In this document: piece after piece, positions 44,819-53,609 of the stretch
Layout of the letters: the number at the start of each line of letters is the position of its first letter
How positions within the stretch are numbered: position 1 is the first letter of the stretch
Assembly: GCA_018883325.1 (NCBI GenBank)
Contig: VEQH01000004.1
Span: forward strand, 46,010 to 110,009
DNA from: Flavobacteriales bacterium
GTDB taxonomy: Bacteria > Bacteroidota > Bacteroidia > Flavobacteriales_D > Crocinitomicaceae
DNA length: 64,000 bases
Reading direction: 5' to 3'
Notes under the pieces: generated by a model
What the model saw: only the letters and a program-made list of their open reading frames with translations
What the model was told of the DNA's origin: nothing
The model's database searches: none
Translations under genes and position numbers: made by a program

Positions 44819-45466
44819 ATGATGCGTTGGATTTTGTTGCTTTTGATGGTTTTGCCTTTTTGTATTTTTAGTCAGTTGAAAGACAGACAAAATAATAGTT
44901 ATGTCACGCAAAGAATTGGAAATCAAGAATGGATGTGTGAGAATTTGCGGTCAACTGTTTTCAACGACGGTTCCTCGATTCCTTTTGTTTCAGGAAATAA
45001 AGGGTGGATGGAAACCACAAATCCTGCGTATTGTTTTTATGAGAATAAAGTAGAAAATCGACATACTTTCGGTTTACTCTATAATTTCTTTTCAATTGAA
45101 ACACAAAAAATCTGCCCTTTAGGTTGGCACGTTCCAACTGAAGCGGATTGGCAAGAATTAATTTGCTTCGTAGGCGATGAACATACTGCGGGAGCAAGAC
45201 TGAAAAGTGAATTGCTTTGGATAGAAAACGGAAACGGGAGCAATGAATTTCAATTTTCAGTTTTACCAAGTGGCGGAAGAAAATACACAGGCGCTTTTGA
45301 CGACATCAATAATTTTGGCTCCTTTTGGTCTTCCACAGAGGAATACACAACTGACAGTAAAAAAGAATATGCGATCAGCTTCCAATTTATTTATTGGAAT
45401 TCAACTGTTATCTCTTGGATCAATAAAAAAAATGAAGGTTACCCAATTCGTTGTGTGAAAGATTAA
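44819..45466 (+). CDS. secreted FISUMP-domain protein
   Basis: The 215-residue protein has a signal peptide (about 1-18, ending IFSQ) and the Fibrobacter major paralogous domain: GNQEWMCENLRS near 36-47, YCFYEN near 78, GLLYNFFSIETQKICPLGWHVPTEADWQEL near 92-120, and the end YPIRCVKD. FISUMP domains are small exported lectin-like or disulfide-bonded domains of unknown role. The cysteines (about 40, 76, 107, 126 and 212) fit a disulfide-bonded exported protein. It is preceded by the tRNA and is a single gene. Confidence 0.9.
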   Translation: MMRWILLLLMVLPFCIFSQLKDRQNNSYVTQRIGNQEWMCENLRSTVFNDGSSIPFVSGNKGWMETTNPAYCFYENKVENRHTFGLLYNFFSIETQKICPLGWHVPTEADWQELICFVGDEHTAGARLKSELLWIENGNGSNEFQFSVLPSGGRKYTGAFDDINNFGSFWSSTEEYTTDSKKEYAISFQFIYWNSTVISWINKKNEGYPIRCVKD

Positions 45467-45518
45467 GTTTTACACATTAATCAAATCGTAACTTGTTGTT
45501 AATCAATTCTTAATTGTT

Positions 45519-46970
45519 TTATTTCTCTTCTTTGCGATGCATTGCGTCTAACAAATCCAAAACCATATCTTCCAAAGTTCCCGAGCCCGAAAGTTCGCCC
45601 ATTAAACCATAGAGTGGGGCAGTTTTCGTACTTGCTTTTGGATCATTTATTTTATCAATTGAACTTTTAAACATTGCTTTTAACCAAGATTCAGGTAAAA
45701 TCGCAGCAGCTTTAGAAACTACTTTTTGCTGAATCGATGCGCCAATATTTGACATTGAAAATGCGCTTAATTTTGCCACAGATTCGTTCAAATCCTTAAT
45801 GAATTCATCTACGAAAGCAACATTTCCGTGAGAAACTGTTAAATGTAAACTCGGTGGTTCCATTTGTCGATCTAAATGCCAACCGCGATCCGTCAATTCA
45901 TCACCTAATTGGTAAATATCTATTTTCCCTGTCGAGCGAAAAGAAAAAATTGGACCAAAGGGTTGACCATTTACTGCTAAACCGTCAATTGTGTTAATTG
46001 CAACTTGGATTTTCTTTGCTGCATCTTGCGTTTCCCTTGCCATTTTTTGATAACCCGGTAGTCCCAAATGTTTCATAATCGACCAAGCAACAGCAATCAC
46101 TCCTCCTGAACGCGAACCAGAAAATGAAGGCGACGCATACAATCCTCCAGGCCATTCGGTGTAAACGTAATATTGTTTTTTTCTGAATTCTCTATCGCGG
46201 TAAATGATTGCAGATGAACCTTTTGCGCCATAGCCATATTTATGAATATCCAATGAAATCGAACGTGCTCCTGCTAAACGAAAATCAAAAACAGGAACAT
46301 TTTCTCCAATTTGTTCCAAAAAAGGTAAGATGTAACCACCAACACAAGCATCCACGTGCATCCAAACATTTTTCTCTATCGCCAAATCACTAATTTCTTT
46401 TAATGGATCGATGTAACCGTGCGGATAAGCAGGGGAGGAGCCCACAATCATAATTGTATTTTCATCAATTTTTGAACGGAAATCAGCCATATCAGGAACT
46501 AAATCATAACCAGAACAAGTAACCAAACGCACTTCAATTTCAAAATAATAAGCTGCTTTCAAAAATGCGGGATGCGCTGTTGCAGGAATGACAATATTTG
46601 GTTTTTTAAGCTCTTTGTTGGTGTCTTTAGCGTATTTTTTAGCAGCTTTCATTGCACACATTATGCTTTCAGTTCCGCCAGAAGTCATACTTCCCGCCGC
46701 ATTTTCAGGTGCGTGTAAAAGCGAGCAAGTCATAGAAATCACTTCGCTTTCCATACGTTTCAAACTTTGAAATACCGAAGGATTCAGTGCATTTTCAAAG
46801 AAAAAAGTTTCATAAGCTTGAAACAATAATTGGGCAACTTCTTCGCCCGGATAAAAGACCAAACTAAATGTTCGTCCGCGTTTCCAATCGGCATCTTTAT
46901 CTGAAAATTGAGCTAATTGCTTTTTAATTTCTTCTTGAGAAGTGCCTTGTGAAGGAAAAGGAATGTGCAT
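45519..46970 (-). CDS. PLP-dependent group II decarboxylase/sphingosine-1-phosphate lyase-like enzyme
   Basis: The 483-residue protein has MTSGGTESIMCAMKAAKKYA (95-114), HVDAC (205-209) and the PLP-binding Lys244 in DIHKYGYGAKG, the arrangement of the S1P-lyase/glutamate-decarboxylase group. Sequence such as RTFSLVFYPG and KRMESEVISM matches S1P lyases better than GadB. Lyase activity on a long-chain base phosphate is plausible for a sphingolipid-producing Bacteroidota, but no sphingolipid gene is adjacent. Databases often label it aspartate aminotransferase family. It runs toward the convergent FISUMP gene. Confidence 0.88.
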   Translation of the reverse strand: MHIPFPSQGTSQEEIKKQLAQFSDKDADWKRGRTFSLVFYPGEEVAQLLFQAYETFFFENALNPSVFQSLKRMESEVISMTCSLLHAPENAAGSMTSGGTESIMCAMKAAKKYAKDTNKELKKPNIVIPATAHPAFLKAAYYFEIEVRLVTCSGYDLVPDMADFRSKIDENTIMIVGSSPAYPHGYIDPLKEISDLAIEKNVWMHVDACVGGYILPFLEQIGENVPVFDFRLAGARSISLDIHKYGYGAKGSSAIIYRDREFRKKQYYVYTEWPGGLYASPSFSGSRSGGVIAVAWSIMKHLGLPGYQKMARETQDAAKKIQVAINTIDGLAVNGQPFGPIFSFRSTGKIDIYQLGDELTDRGWHLDRQMEPPSLHLTVSHGNVAFVDEFIKDLNESVAKLSAFSMSNIGASIQQKVVSKAAAILPESWLKAMFKSSIDKINDPKASTKTAPLYGLMGELSGSGTLEDMVLDLLDAMHRKEEK

Positions 46971-47036
46971 TTTTATTTATTTTTTAAGTTAAATTTTAAT
47001 GATAAAAGACTTTTGCGTCTGTCTATGTTTTTAAAA

Positions 47037-48353
47037 TTACTGATTATTTGGATTCAAAGGAGATTTTGAGTTGGAGATTTTATTCAAATAAAGCAATCCA
47101 ATTAAACCGATTACAAAGAAAATCGTCAATCCCAAAACACTATTGCGCATAGTTCCAGAAAGTTGAAGTAGGAAACCATAAGAAGCTGTTCCTAAAACAA
47201 TCGCCACTTTTTCGGTCAATTCATAAAAGCTAAAGAAAGAAGAATTATTTTCCGTTTCAGGAATTAATTTTGAAAAAGTTGAGCGCGAAAGACTCTGGAT
47301 TCCACCCATAATGATTCCAACAACTGCTGCCATTAAGTAAAATTGTAAATGCGTTGTGACAAAAAAGGCACTGATACACACTAAAACACAAATGATTACG
47401 GCACTCACAAGCACTTTCACATTTCCGAATTTTGCAGACATCCTTGAAAAGAGATTTGCACCAGGAATTGCGATTAATTGAAGCAGTAACATTGAAATGA
47501 TTAAGCCTTCCAAAGGCAATTTTAATTCGATTTCTCCAAATAAACTAGCGAAGTACATAATCGTTTGAAAACCCATTGCGTAAAAGAAAAATGAAAGTAA
47601 AAACCAAGGCATGAACTGTAAATTTTGAACGATTTTGAAAACGCCAGCGACTTCTTTGTAGCCTTTTGTCAATAACCGCAAATTCATTGAAAATTCTTTT
47701 TTATCTTTTGGTAAATAGTTGAATGAATATTGAGCAAAACCAGCCCACCAAATTCCAACCGAAAGAAAAGCAATTTGTGAGGGAAGTTTCCCGTCGCTAA
47801 TCCCAAAAGTTTTTGGAGAAAGAACCACTATTAAATTCAAAATCAATAAAATAACACTTCCGATGTAACCAAAAGAATAACCTCTTGCGCTGACTTTATC
47901 CATTTGATCAGCCGTGACAATTTCAGGTAAAAAAGCGTTATAAAAAACCAAACTTCCTGCGTAACCAATTGTTGCTAATCCAAAACAAATAACTCCAAAA
48001 ACTAAATTTTCACCATTGAAGAAAAACAAAGCGGAACAAGCTATTGAACCGAGGTAAGTAAAGAATTTCATAAACATTTTCTTCTTCGAAGAATAATCGG
48101 CAATTCCTGACAAAAGCGGATTTATAAAAGCAATAATTAAAAAAGATGTAGATAAAGTGTAAGAGTATAAAACGGTGTTTTTCAGTTCAAAACCAAGAAA
48201 ATTAACGATGTCATTCTTTGAGGCTGATGTGGTTACTTCTGTGAAAAAAATGGGGAAAATAACAGTCGTTATAGTTAAAGTAAAAACAGAATTTGCCCAA
48301 TCATACATACACCAAGCCTTGATTTCTTTGGGATTGTTTTTTTCTGAAGTCAT
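47037..48353 (-). CDS. UMF1-type MFS transporter
   Basis: The 438-residue protein has about twelve membrane spans and begins with KAWCMYDWANSVFTLTITTVIFP, the signature of the UMF1 (Atg22-like) MFS family. IQSLSRSTFSKLIPE near 350 is the family's second conserved block. The substrate is not known. The minus-strand S1P-lyase-like gene follows after 66 bases and may be co-transcribed. Confidence 0.92.
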   Translation of the reverse strand: MTSEKNNPKEIKAWCMYDWANSVFTLTITTVIFPIFFTEVTTSASKNDIVNFLGFELKNTVLYSYTLSTSFLIIAFINPLLSGIADYSSKKKMFMKFFTYLGSIACSALFFFNGENLVFGVICFGLATIGYAGSLVFYNAFLPEIVTADQMDKVSARGYSFGYIGSVILLILNLIVVLSPKTFGISDGKLPSQIAFLSVGIWWAGFAQYSFNYLPKDKKEFSMNLRLLTKGYKEVAGVFKIVQNLQFMPWFLLSFFFYAMGFQTIMYFASLFGEIELKLPLEGLIISMLLLQLIAIPGANLFSRMSAKFGNVKVLVSAVIICVLVCISAFFVTTHLQFYLMAAVVGIIMGGIQSLSRSTFSKLIPETENNSSFFSFYELTEKVAIVLGTASYGFLLQLSGTMRNSVLGLTIFFVIGLIGLLYLNKISNSKSPLNPNNQ

Positions 48354-48537
48354 AGAAAGTTTTGAAAATGAAGCCTAAATATAATTAGAAATCCAAAGCA
48401 TTGCACCAAAATATCTCAAGCTATTTTGTTTACTAGTTTCTTACTATTGTTAAATCAAAAAAAGATTGTATCTTCAAGCTCAAGAAAAAAATAGTTTCAA
48501 GCCCAATAAATTCAAATAGATGCAGTTGATTTCAGTT

Positions 48538-50421
48538 ATGAATACTAAAAAATGGATGACAATTTTCATTTTTTGCTTCAGTTTTGCCATTCAATCCTTT
48601 GCCCAATTTCCAAATCCTGTTACACTTGCAACGGGTCAAGGTCCAGTTGGCGCTTTGGATCCGCTTTGGACTGTTTCTCCTTGGTACTCCTCAAATCCAC
48701 CAAATCCGATGGGTTTGACTTACACTCCAGCTTTAATTAATAATAACTGTGCACCAGGAGCTTGGGTAAATCCTGCTTCTTTGCCACCACCAACAAACAA
48801 CGGAAAATGGATAACAGGAAACGATGCTTCTTGCGCAGAAAACACGAGTTCAGGTTATCGTTATTTTCGATTAACCTTGAATTTACCTTCAACTTGTAAT
48901 GGAAATAGTATCGCTGGAATGGGAAATTACACCTTGAATTTAACTGGTTATGTGGACAATACAATTTCTGATGTTTTCGTTAATGGAACATCAACCGGCA
49001 TAAGTGGTGGAAATTTTTCTGCTGGAGGTCAATTGAATATTAATTTAACAGGTCCTTGGGTTGCAGGTGCAAATTACGTGGATATTATGGTTTACAATTT
49101 CCCAAGTGATGGCGCAAATCCGTATGGTTTATTGCTTGTAGCAGATGGTGGGGCAAGTGCATCACTCGATTCTGACGGCGATGGAGTAACGGATTTAAAC
49201 GACGCTTGTGTGTGTGAAGTTGGAACTTTAACAAGCGGTTGTTCAGCATCTTTAGCTGGAAACTTAACAATTTGTCAAGGGGCAAGTACAACTTTAACAG
49301 TTACAACAAATGGTACAATTGTTTGGAATACAGGTGAAACAACGCCTTCGATTAACGTTTCTCCAACTCAAAACACAACGTACACAGTCACTGCAACAAA
49401 CGGAAATGGTTCATCGAATGTTTTAACTGCAAACGTGGTTGTGAATCCAGTTTATACTCCTGTTGTAAATCAATTAATCTGTCAAGGTGAAACTTATTCA
49501 TTTTTTGGAACGGATTATTCACAATCAGGAACTTATGTTTACAATGGACAAACACTAGCAGGTTGCGATTCAATTGTCACATTAAATTTAGTGGTTGCCC
49601 CAATTTACAGCCAAACGATTCCTGTTGATTTGTGTAGCGGAGGAATTTACCAATACAGCGACACTGCCTTAACAACAGCTGGAAATTATGTTTTCGAATT
49701 TCAAAGTATTTCAGGTTGCGACAGTATTGTAACTATAGCTTTAAATGTTTTGCCTGCGTATGAAGTAAATCAGGTGATTAGTGCTTGTGATACTTATTAT
49801 TGGAATATCACCAATCAAAGCTATTCACAAAGTGGAATCTATGAGTTTTTGTACACAACGGCAGGCGGTTGCGACAGTTTATTCATTTTGAATTTATCCA
49901 TTTATCCGACTCCAAGTGCGCCCGTATTGACTGGTAATTTCCCAAAATGTCCGGGTGATGCGTTTGTTTTTTCAGCAGAAAATTCAACTTTTGGCATCCT
50001 TTGGACAGGACCAAGTAATTATACATCCAATCAATTTTCGAATTCAATTCCGTTATATACACCTCAAACAGGCGTTTATTCTGCCGTTCTTTCGGCAAAT
50101 GGATGTACATCGCCTTCAAGTTCTATTATTGCTGAAATTGAATTCAACAATCCACTTGATTTTACGGCATTTCCAAATGTGTTGACACCAAATGATGACG
50201 GGATTAATGACGTTCTCAATTTTCCAGAATACGCAAAAAGCTGTGCGAAATTTGAGTTAAGTATTTACAACCGTTGGGGACTTGTAGTTTACTCAGGAAA
50301 TGAATCATCGCCGCCTTTTGACGGAACTACAAACGGTACGAAATTAACAGCAGGAGTTTATTTCTACAAATTGAATTTTGAAGACAAAGAAAAATCTGGA
50401 TTTATCCATTTATTTGATTGA
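48538..50421 (+). CDS. T9SS type B cargo protein with gliding-motility C-terminal domain
   Basis: From the ATG at 48538 (627 residues; an ATG at 48520 is also possible) the protein has a signal peptide (MNTKKWMTIFIFCFSF...FAQF), then a jellyroll-like N-terminal domain, an Asp-rich DSDGDGVTDLNDAC calcium loop near 220, several Ig/PKD-like domains with repeated GCDSIVT/LNL motifs, and the C-terminal NVLTPNDDGINDVL...NRWGLVVYSGN...LTAGVYFYKL sorting domain of the gliding-motility-associated type. It is exported by the type IX system. It converges with the DODA gene, one base apart. Confidence 0.92.
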   Translation: MNTKKWMTIFIFCFSFAIQSFAQFPNPVTLATGQGPVGALDPLWTVSPWYSSNPPNPMGLTYTPALINNNCAPGAWVNPASLPPPTNNGKWITGNDASCAENTSSGYRYFRLTLNLPSTCNGNSIAGMGNYTLNLTGYVDNTISDVFVNGTSTGISGGNFSAGGQLNINLTGPWVAGANYVDIMVYNFPSDGANPYGLLLVADGGASASLDSDGDGVTDLNDACVCEVGTLTSGCSASLAGNLTICQGASTTLTVTTNGTIVWNTGETTPSINVSPTQNTTYTVTATNGNGSSNVLTANVVVNPVYTPVVNQLICQGETYSFFGTDYSQSGTYVYNGQTLAGCDSIVTLNLVVAPIYSQTIPVDLCSGGIYQYSDTALTTAGNYVFEFQSISGCDSIVTIALNVLPAYEVNQVISACDTYYWNITNQSYSQSGIYEFLYTTAGGCDSLFILNLSIYPTPSAPVLTGNFPKCPGDAFVFSAENSTFGILWTGPSNYTSNQFSNSIPLYTPQTGVYSAVLSANGCTSPSSSIIAEIEFNNPLDFTAFPNVLTPNDDGINDVLNFPEYAKSCAKFELSIYNRWGLVVYSGNESSPPFDGTTNGTKLTAGVYFYKLNFEDKEKSGFIHLFD

Positions 50422-50422
50422 T

Positions 50423-51307
50423 TCAACCAATTTTAATTGAGGTCATACTTAAACTTCCTGCAACTAATTTATCATTGAAAAGTGACAATTTTTCATTTTT
50501 TTGTTGCAAGCCAAGTATATAAAGTAGAGGAATGTAATGATCAGGTGTTGGAATTGCCAATTGAAAAGCCTTCGATTGTTTTTCGTATTGAATCAATGGT
50601 GTGTAATTTCCATCAAGTAAGAAATTGTTTACTTTTTCGCGTACTTCAATGGCCCAATCATAACCATAATTGTCTTTATTCATATTAGCAAAATCAACCA
50701 TTCTCAGGTTGTGAATGATGTTTCCACTGCCAATTATCAAAATACCTTTTTCGCGCAAGGACTGAAGTTTTTGAGCCAATTCAAAATGATAACTCATCGG
50801 TTGACCGTAATTTATACTCATTTGAATCACAGGAATATCCGCATTCGGGTAAAGGTGTTTAATGACGCTCCAAGCACCGTGATCTAAACCCCAACTATCA
50901 TCCAATTCAACTGCGATTGGACTTAAAACTTGTTGTGTTTCTTTTGCCAACTCAGGACTTCCAGGCGCAGGATATTGTACGTCAAAAAGCGCTTTAGGGA
51001 AACCTCCGAAATCGTGAATTGTTGGCGGTAAATCCATTGCTGTAACCTTCGTTCCTTTTGTTAACCAATGTGCTGAAATACATAGAATTGCGTTTGGTTT
51101 TGGAATTGACTTTCCAACGTTTCTAAATCCTTCAACAAATTGATTTTCTTCAATAGCATTCATCGGACTTCCGTGTCCTAAGAAGAGAATTGGCATTTTC
51201 TCTGTTTTACTAAAACCCTGAGAAACGGAATAAAGATGATCTAATTTTGTCATACCAAAAAGTAAAGGTGCAGTTGCAATTAATTTCAAGAAGGATTTAC
51301 GTTCCAT
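50423..51307 (-). CDS. DODA-type (4,5-DOPA) extradiol dioxygenase
   Basis: The 294-residue protein is a LigB-like non-heme iron dioxygenase: LFLGHGSPMNAI near 43, ISAHWLTKG near 80, HDFGGFP near 98, and LDHGAWSVIKHLYP near 160 provide the His ligands and acid/base His. Family members open catechol rings such as DOPA, though YgiD-like members have loose specificity. The N-terminal 30 residues look like a lipoprotein- or Tat-like leader (FLKLIATAPLLFG), suggesting it may be exported. Confidence 0.9.
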   Translation of the reverse strand: MERKSFLKLIATAPLLFGMTKLDHLYSVSQGFSKTEKMPILFLGHGSPMNAIEENQFVEGFRNVGKSIPKPNAILCISAHWLTKGTKVTAMDLPPTIHDFGGFPKALFDVQYPAPGSPELAKETQQVLSPIAVELDDSWGLDHGAWSVIKHLYPNADIPVIQMSINYGQPMSYHFELAQKLQSLREKGILIIGSGNIIHNLRMVDFANMNKDNYGYDWAIEVREKVNNFLLDGNYTPLIQYEKQSKAFQLAIPTPDHYIPLLYILGLQQKNEKLSLFNDKLVAGSLSMTSIKIG

Positions 51308-51400
51308 ATTTTTTGAAGTTTAATTCAATGCGTAAATCTAAATCGATTATTTTACTTTGAACTTAACGAAAGTTAAGAAAATTGAAATTATAAATAAAAA

Positions 51401-51432
51401 AGCGATTCAATTTTAAAGTAGATTGAATCGCT
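51401..51432. terminator. strong bidirectional hairpin
   Basis: AGCGATTCAAT (51401-51411) and ATTGAATCGCT (51422-51432) form a perfect 11-bp stem around a 10-base loop, with A/T-rich flanks (TAAATAAAAA before, CATTTTTAT after). The orientation of any terminator is not clear; it lies in the 51308-51686 gap upstream of the dioxygenase and downstream of DUF6526. Confidence 0.55.
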
Positions 51433-51518
51433 CATTTTTATAAAAGAAATGAATTTACCTAAATGTATCAGTAGATTGCTATCGATTATAGTAATGACTC
51501 TGTAGTTAGGGTAAATAA

Positions 51519-51539
51519 CGAAAATGCTTAGCATTTTCG
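51519..51539. repeat. perfect palindrome CGAAAATGC/GCATTTTCG
   Basis: A 9-bp inverted repeat around TTA. It could be a protein-binding site or part of a degenerate element with the adjacent tandem repeats. Confidence 0.5.
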
Positions 51540-51557
51540 CAAAATATTCTAAAACAA

Positions 51558-51625
51558 GTCATTCCGAGTAAAACGAGGAATCTTATTATGTCATTTCATC
51601 GTTCCGAGTAAAACGAAAATTCTTA
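51558..51625. repeat. two tandem copies of a GTTCCGAGTAAAACGA motif
   Basis: ATTCCGAGTAAAACGAGGAATCTTA (from about 51560) and GTTCCGAGTAAAACGAAAATTCTTA (from about 51601) are near-direct repeats about 41 bases apart. In the first, ATTCC and GGAAT can pair. Such GAGTAAAACGAG intergenic repeats recur in Bacteroidota genomes. Together with the two hairpins they are all I see in the 51308-51686 gap. Confidence 0.5.
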
Positions 51626-51686
51626 TATTTCAGTCTTACAATTAATTGACATTCCTATCTAATTACTTGATTTTTAGAAATAAAAT

Positions 51687-52115
51687 CTAAATTCGGTGAT
51701 TATCCTCTTTCCAGTTTTTAATCGCCAATTTGATGTCTTTATTCGAAAGTTTTTCATTGATAGCTCTGTCCATAAGTGCTAAAAGTTCCTCATTGGAAGC
51801 AAAACGCAAGGCAATAATTTGTCCTAATTTGAGCTGGTTTTCCTTTTCAGCAAACGATTTTCCTGTTAATTCAAAATAACGTTGACGCATCTCAAGACGG
51901 ATAAGTCGATCTTGGTTTTTTAGCGCGTAAATTCTAGTTATCATCGAAAGTAAAAAGATCGTGAAACTTGTCAAGACCCAAATTATTCTTTCTTGTAAAG
52001 AAGCGTTTGCGTCAAATAAATGAATGAAACTCCACACCAATAAGGCAAGATTTGCAGGAATTAGCACGAAATGGTGAGCTGGATAAAGTCGAAGGTGGTT
52101 CTTGTAGTTTTGCAT
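51687..52115 (-). CDS. DUF6526 family membrane protein
   Basis: The 142-residue protein has two membrane spans (about 17-35 and 45-63) followed by a cytosolic helical tail. YPAHHFVLIPANLALLVWSF and RLEMRQRYFELTGKSF match the DUF6526 family as I know it; function unknown. It starts two bases after the thioredoxin-like gene stop, so they form an operon. Confidence 0.85.
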   Translation of the reverse strand: MQNYKNHLRLYPAHHFVLIPANLALLVWSFIHLFDANASLQERIIWVLTSFTIFLLSMITRIYALKNQDRLIRLEMRQRYFELTGKSFAEKENQLKLGQIIALRFASNEELLALMDRAINEKLSNKDIKLAIKNWKEDNHRI

Positions 52116-52117
52116 TT

Positions 52118-52729
52118 TTAGTTTAAATAATTGGTTAAAACTGCTAACATTTCATTTTGAACTGATTGTCCTTTGTCGTGGTTGTAAGCAATTTGAATTT
52201 TCTCCACAATTTCACTGATTTCAGTAACGTTTGCTGCTTTTAATTCATTCATCACAGTTTGAATTGTTGCAGGTCGAGGTCCCCAAGTGTAAAGTTCATT
52301 TAAGGTCTCTTTTTCTAATGCGATTAATTTAGGAATCGAACGCCCACCGTTAGTGAGGTATAAATCCATTACTTCAAGATTTTCGTCGCGAAGAATGATT
52401 TTCAATTCAATATGTTCTGACAAATCAGCCATTTTTTGAAGTAAAGGAACATTTTGAGCTGCATCGCCACACCACGCTTCAGAAATCACCAACCAAGTTT
52501 GAGGCGTTTTAATTTGAGCGATTACTGCTTTTAAATCCGCATTGATTTCAACTGTTTTATCCAATCTTTTCATACGGTGAAGGTTCAAATTTGTGTAGTG
52601 TACATAATCTGCACTGTGGTTTGGACCCGTTGTTTTTCCTTGACTTAAAAGTTCTTCTGTTAATTGTAAATAGGCAGAGTAAGTAATTCCTTTTTCAAGC
52701 GCTGCTACTAATAATTCTGTTTTTTCCAT
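52118..52729 (-). CDS. thioredoxin-family protein lacking CxxC
   Basis: The 203-residue protein has a thioredoxin-like core with VISEAWCGDAAQNVPLLQKM (about 82-100), where a single Cys87 replaces the CxxC pair, and a conserved GGRSIPKLIAL segment with the cis-Pro near 137. Proteins of this type are annotated as thioredoxin family in Bacteroidota, but one Cys means it cannot cycle as a classical dithiol. A TACTTTTG element is placed about 108 bases before the ATG, leaving a leader that can form a CTCG/CGAG hairpin. DUF6526 follows. Confidence 0.88.
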   Translation of the reverse strand: MEKTELLVAALEKGITYSAYLQLTEELLSQGKTTGPNHSADYVHYTNLNLHRMKRLDKTVEINADLKAVIAQIKTPQTWLVISEAWCGDAAQNVPLLQKMADLSEHIELKIILRDENLEVMDLYLTNGGRSIPKLIALEKETLNELYTWGPRPATIQTVMNELKAANVTEISEIVEKIQIAYNHDKGQSVQNEMLAVLTNYLN

Positions 52730-52836
52730 TGTTTATTTTCTTGTTTCTATTAACGATTGATACTTGTTTTTGTTTGTGAGAGCTACAAGTTAAGCTTACC
52801 TCGCTTCGAGTTCGTTCACATCACAAAAACGGAGTG

Positions 52837-52844
52837 CAAAAGTA
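52837..52844 (-). promoter_or_regulatory. possible -7 element TACTTTTG of the thioredoxin-like gene
   Basis: TACTTTTG on the minus strand matches TAnnTTTG about 108 bases upstream of the ATG at 52729, implying a leader of about 100 bases. Confidence 0.3.
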
Positions 52845-52883
52845 GGTTTAAGATTAAATTTTAAATCACAAAAAAACTAAATT

Positions 52884-53468
52884 CTAGTTATCCATTGGAT
52901 TGACAGGAAATTTTGAAATCATTCGAAAGCGATCACCTTGCAATTCTAAACAATTCGACCACAGTTTATCATTTTCCGTGTTAAAAATCATTTCTAACGA
53001 AATATTACTCACAGGAATCCAGGATTTTTCTTTGAGCTCTTCGTTTAATTGTCCCATTGACCAGCCTGAATAACCAATGAAAAAACGAACTTGATTTCTC
53101 AATTCAGGTTGAAGTGCCAATTTTTTAGAGAGTTCATCGAAGTCTCCACCATAGTAAATACCAGGAGCGATGATTGTTGCACCATTTATTTCTTTTCCCA
53201 ATCGGTGAATGAAAAACAAATTTTCTTTTGACATCGGACCGCCAATGCTTATTCTTGCTGCGATATCAGGAAATTTTTCATCTAGCTTGTGTAAGTCCAA
53301 TTCAATGTAATTATTCAAAACAAACCCAAAACTGCCTTCTTCATTGTGTTCACAAAGTAAAATTACGGAGCGCGCAAAATAATGGTCGTCCAAAAATGGG
53401 TCGGAAATCAACAAGCAGCCTTTTCGTGCTACCTCGTTGTTTTGAAAAGATAAATTCAATTTTTTCAT
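52884..53468 (-). CDS. YqgE/AlgH family protein
   Basis: The 194-residue protein has the DUF179 hallmark KGCLLISDPFLDDHYFARSVILLCEHNEEGSFGFVLN near 17-53, then ISIGGPMSKENLFFIH near 90 and FFIGYSGWSMGQLNEELKEKSW near 128-150. It is a cytosolic conserved protein; AlgH affects virulence regulation in Pseudomonas by an unknown route. The length is normal and all conserved blocks are present. Confidence 0.95.
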   Translation of the reverse strand: MKKLNLSFQNNEVARKGCLLISDPFLDDHYFARSVILLCEHNEEGSFGFVLNNYIELDLHKLDEKFPDIAARISIGGPMSKENLFFIHRLGKEINGATIIAPGIYYGGDFDELSKKLALQPELRNQVRFFIGYSGWSMGQLNEELKEKSWIPVSNISLEMIFNTENDKLWSNCLELQGDRFRMISKFPVNPMDN

Positions 53469-53596
53469 ACTGGAATTACAAAGTAAATACTAATTTGTTT
53501 TCAAACGATTTTTTGTCAAAGGTGGAGGTGATTTTATTAAATCAGAACAAAGAAATTAGATGAATTTTAAACAGGCTCTCAATCCAAAGCAATTTT

Positions 53597-53604
53597 TAAC
53601 TTTG
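53597..53604 (+). promoter_or_regulatory. probable -7 element TAACTTTG of the ppx-hisS operon
   Basis: TAACTTTG matches TAnnTTTG and ends five bases before the ppx/gppA ATG at 53610, implying a very short or absent leader. Confidence 0.5.
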
Positions 53605-53609
53605 TAGGA

